A stretch of DNA of 15,426 nt from Aquamicrobium sp. (lineage in GTDB: Bacteria; Pseudomonadota; Alphaproteobacteria; Rhizobiales; Rhizobiaceae): the NCBI GenBank assembly GCA_014860725.1, contig JACZJD010000061.1, forward strand, positions 1 to 15,426. Reading direction: 5' to 3'. A model generated the notes under the pieces. The model worked only from the letters and a program-made list of their open reading frames with translations. It made no database searches and was not told where the DNA came from. Position numbers and translations under genes: made by a program. Every line of letters begins with the position of its first letter. Position 1 is the first letter of the stretch. Shown here piece after piece: positions 14,014-15,426 of the stretch.

Positions 14014-14026
14014 CATAGGCTCGTCA

Positions 14027-15426
14027 ATGCCCGTCATCCAGTCCCAGCTCTCCCCCGCATCCGAAACGTTCAAGGCCAATGCCGAGCGCATGCGCGCGCT
14101 CGTCGCCGACATCGCCGACAAGGCCGCGACCGTCGAGCGCGGCGGGTCTGAGGAAGCGCGCGAGCGCCATGTCTCGCGCGGCAAGCTTCTGCCGCGCGAG
14201 CGGCTGGCGCAGCTTCTCGACACCGGCGCGCCGTTTCTCGAGATCGGCCAGTTCGCGGCCTGGGACATGTATGGCGGCGACATCGCGTCCGCCGGCATCA
14301 TCGCCGGCATCGGCCGCGTCGAGGGCACGGAGTGCGTCATCGTCGTCAACGACGCGACGGTGAAGGGCGGCACCTACTATCCCCTGACCGTCAAGAAGCA
14401 CTTGAGGGCGCAGGAGATCGCGGCGCAGAACAACCTGCACTGCATCTATCTCGTCGATTCCGGTGGCGCGAACCTGCCCAACCAGGACGAGGTGTTCCCG
14501 GACCGCGAGCATTTCGGCCGCATCTTCTTCAACCAGGCCAACATGAGCGCGGCCGGCATCCCGCAGATCGCCTGCGTCATGGGCTCGTGCACGGCGGGCG
14601 GCGCCTATGTGCCGGCGATGTCGGACGAGACGATCATGGTCCGCAAGCAGGCCACCATCTTTCTCGGCGGACCGCCTCTGGTGAAGGCGGCGACCGGCGA
14701 GGAGGTGACGGCCGAGGAGCTCGGCGGCGCCGATCTGCACACGCGCGAATCGGGCGTCGCCGACCACTACGCCATGGACGACGCCCACGCGATCGCCATC
14801 GTGCGCCGCATCGTGAAAAACCTGAATCGGAACAAGCGGATCGGACTTGCCCTGCACAAACCGATTCAGCCGCTTTACGCGCCGGATGAGATCTACGGCG
14901 TGGTGCCGACCGACCTGCGCCAGCCCTACGACGTGCGCGAGGTGATCGCCCGGCTGGTCGATGGCTCCGAGTTCGACGAGTTCAAGCAGAACTACGGTCC
15001 CACGCTCGTCACCGGCTTCGCGCATCTGCACGGCATGCCGGTCGGCATCCTCGGCAACAACGGCGTCCTGTTCTCGGAAAGCGCGGTCAAGGGCGCGCAT
15101 TTCATCGAGCTGTGCTGCCAGCGCAAGATTCCGCTGATCTTCCTGCAGAACATCACCGGCTTCATGGTCGGTCGCAAATACGAGGCCGGCGGCATCGCCA
15201 AGGACGGCGCCAAGCTGGTGACGGCGGTGGCCACCGCGCAGGTGCCGAAGCTCACCGTCATCATCGGCGGCTCGTTCGGGGCCGGCAACTACGGCATGTG
15301 CGGCCGCGCCTACTCGCCGCGCTTCCTGTGGATGTGGCCGAACGCCCGCATCTCGGTCATGGGCGGCGAGCAGGCCGCGACCGTGCTGGCGCTGGTCAAG
15401 CGCGAGGGCATCGAGCGCAAGGGCGG
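14027..15426 (+). CDS. mccB: 3-methylcrotonyl-CoA carboxylase, carboxyltransferase (beta) subunit, 3' truncated
   Basis: 466 residues are visible before the right edge; the family has about 535. The subunit moves CO2 from biotin on the alpha subunit to 3-methylcrotonyl-CoA, forming 3-methylglutaconyl-CoA, the step after Ivd. Conserved blocks: [151 protein letters not shown] and [15 protein letters not shown]. These fit MccB better than the propionyl-CoA counterpart. The ATG at 14027 has only a weak AGG upstream. It is separated from ivd by the opposing hicAB genes. The biotin subunit probably follows. Also called liuB. Confidence 0.94.
   Translation, partial: MPVIQSQLSPASETFKANAERMRALVADIADKAATVERGGSEEARERHVSRGKLLPRERLAQLLDTGAPFLEIGQFAAWDMYGGDIASAGIIAGIGRVEGTECVIVVNDATVKGGTYYPLTVKKHLRAQEIAAQNNLHCIYLVDSGGANLPNQDEVFPDREHFGRIFFNQANMSAAGIPQIACVMGSCTAGGAYVPAMSDETIMVRKQATIFLGGPPLVKAATGEEVTAEELGGADLHTRESGVADHYAMDDAHAIAIVRRIVKNLNRNKRIGLALHKPIQPLYAPDEIYGVVPTDLRQPYDVREVIARLVDGSEFDEFKQNYGPTLVTGFAHLHGMPVGILGNNGVLFSESAVKGAHFIELCCQRKIPLIFLQNITGFMVGRKYEAGGIAKDGAKLVTAVATAQVPKLTVIIGGSFGAGNYGMCGRAYSPRFLWMWPNARISVMGGEQAATVLALVKREGIERKG

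Overview
The window looks like a piece of the main chromosome of a GC-rich alphaproteobacterium, most likely in the order Hyphomicrobiales (rhizobia and relatives). The reasons are a GcrA cell-cycle regulator, the minus-strand order argD-argF-hslO with apaG nearby, a PhoR/PhoU pair of rhizobial type, a HisC-like aminotransferase and TorF-type porin that resemble rhizobial proteins, and an intergenic repeat that looks like one I recall from rhizobial genomes. No genus can be named from sequence alone.

Layout. 1-145 (+) is the 3' end of apaG. 151-1160 (-) holds a hypothetical protein, a 53-residue membrane peptide and a periplasmic MliC-type lysozyme inhibitor. 1240-4473 (-) is hslO (Hsp33), argF and argD; argD and argF overlap by ATGA. 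4474-4845 is a divergent control region: an argD promoter with a terminator-shaped hairpin at the predicted 5' end of its mRNA, and five GANTC sites before gcrA (4846-5352, +). 5353-5839 is non-coding and holds a large imperfect palindromic repeat. 5840-7702 (-) is phoU and phoR, with a half-matching Pho box between them and no pst genes. 7819-10252 (-) is a class I/II aminotransferase and a SxxK serine hydrolase, separated by a degenerate repeat. 10320-11073 (-) is a TorF-type porin with its own terminator. 11475-15426 (+) is a leucine/isovalerate degradation cluster: a TetR regulator, isovaleryl-CoA dehydrogenase and the 3-methylcrotonyl-CoA carboxylase carboxyltransferase subunit, running off the right end. 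A hicA-hicB toxin-antitoxin pair sits inside this cluster on the opposite strand.

How the genes work together. ArgD and ArgF carry out consecutive blocks of arginine synthesis (acetylornithine, ornithine, citrulline). PhoR and PhoU belong to phosphate sensing. Ivd converts isovaleryl-CoA to 3-methylcrotonyl-CoA, which MccB with its biotin subunit (expected just beyond the window) carboxylates; the TetR protein is the obvious candidate regulator. The most interesting parts are regulatory: the argD leader hairpin, the GANTC cluster before gcrA, the HicAB module whose stop codon shares a CTAG with ivd and whose candidate operator lies just before mccB, and the operator-like inverted repeat inside the tetR promoter. 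I saw no rRNA, tRNA, CRISPR array, transposase or phage gene.
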